Part shown: one piece after another, positions 63,865 through 64,000 of the stretch
How the letters are laid out: each line of letters starts with the position of its first letter
Position numbering within the stretch: the stretch's first letter is position 1
Assembly (NCBI RefSeq): GCF_001687365.1
Contig: NZ_LGLV01000007.1
Coordinates: forward strand, 248,001 to 312,000
Source: Pararhizobium polonicum
Lineage (GTDB): Bacteria; Pseudomonadota; Alphaproteobacteria; Rhizobiales; Rhizobiaceae
Direction of reading: 5' to 3'
Length of the DNA stretch: 64,000 bases
The notes under the pieces: model-generated
Seen by the model: the letters and a program-made list of their open reading frames with translations, nothing else
Told to the model about the DNA's origin: nothing
Databases searched by the model: none
Translations under genes and position numbers: made by a program

Positions 63865-64000
63865 TTAACGAAAGAAGCTTTCAGCCGCCGATTTGCTGGC
63901 CGACTTGTTTGCCTTTTCTGTTTCCAGCCGCGCGATTTCCTGTTTCAGCAGGTCGATCCGCAGCGAAAGCTCGTCGGCCGACAGCAGTGACAGGTCACAG
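63865..64000 (-). CDS. DUF1192 family protein, 5' part beyond window
   Basis: Read on the minus strand, the C-terminal 44 residues contain DLSLLSADELSLRIDLLKQE and end with KSAAESFFR before TAA at 63865-63867. This matches the C-terminal half of DUF1192, short helical proteins (about 60 residues) of unknown function common in Rhizobiales. The N-terminus lies outside the window. Confidence 0.88.
   Translation of the reverse strand, partial: CDLSLLSADELSLRIDLLKQEIARLETEKANKSASKSAAESFFR

Overview
The window is typical chromosomal DNA of an alphaproteobacterium of the order Rhizobiales, most likely the Rhizobium/Agrobacterium group. The basis is high GC content, many antisense shadow ORFs, a Brucella-type Omp10 lipoprotein, homospermidine synthase, a run of rhizobial DUF families (DUF459, DUF882, DUF1036, DUF1192, DUF1244, DUF1465, DUF2312) and palindromic repeats of the rhizobial RIME type. 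No tRNA, rRNA, insertion sequence, prophage or CRISPR array was seen. Genus assignment is inference.

Layout. 1-1.8 kb: end of a LysR regulator and a convergent threonine aldolase. 2.3-9.3 kb: glutamate synthase gltB and gltD, split by a VapBC-type toxin-antitoxin pair with its own palindromic operator. 9.6-13.5 kb: a DegP-type protease and a modular RTX calcium-binding protein. 13.5-24.3 kb: envelope functions (DUF459, MltB-like transglycosylase, galU, beta-barrel porin, NfeD/SPFH pair, hemH, a 5'-nucleotidase fused to LysM, omp10). 24.4-26 kb: homospermidine synthase. 26-32.3 kb: a complete tyrosine/homogentisate catabolic cluster (hpd, hmgA, fahA, maiA) with MarR and Lrp regulators. 32.3-36.3 kb: pabB, a pabC-like gene and an M3 oligopeptidase. 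36.5-40.1 kb: a sigma-54 response regulator and a large DUF882 protein. 40.2-49.6 kb: small conserved rhizobial proteins, pyruvate kinase, rpmJ, purEK and two divergent DUF465 genes. 49.8-56.3 kb: a TauE/SafE permease, a divergent ThiE-like protein, a Sel1 protein, efp, suhB and a non-flagellar MotA/MotB-like pair. 56.5-64 kb: a flavoprotein dehydrogenase, a Bug-type binding protein, an ABC exporter, rpmE, a D,D-carboxypeptidase, DUF1465 (RcdA-like) and a partial DUF1192 gene.

The most unusual observations are: (a) a 135-bp palindromic repeat of intergenic type lying exactly in frame inside the pabC-like gene, adding 45 codons; (b) the toxin-antitoxin module wedged between the two subunit genes of glutamate synthase; (c) a two-gene MotAB/TolQ-OmpA-like stator away from any flagellar or tol genes; (d) several strong palindromes in promoter regions (gltB leader, vapB, hmgA/marR, DUF882). 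Most genes are ordinary core functions. Starts were often moved inward from the longest ORF, using ribosome-binding sites and family N-termini.
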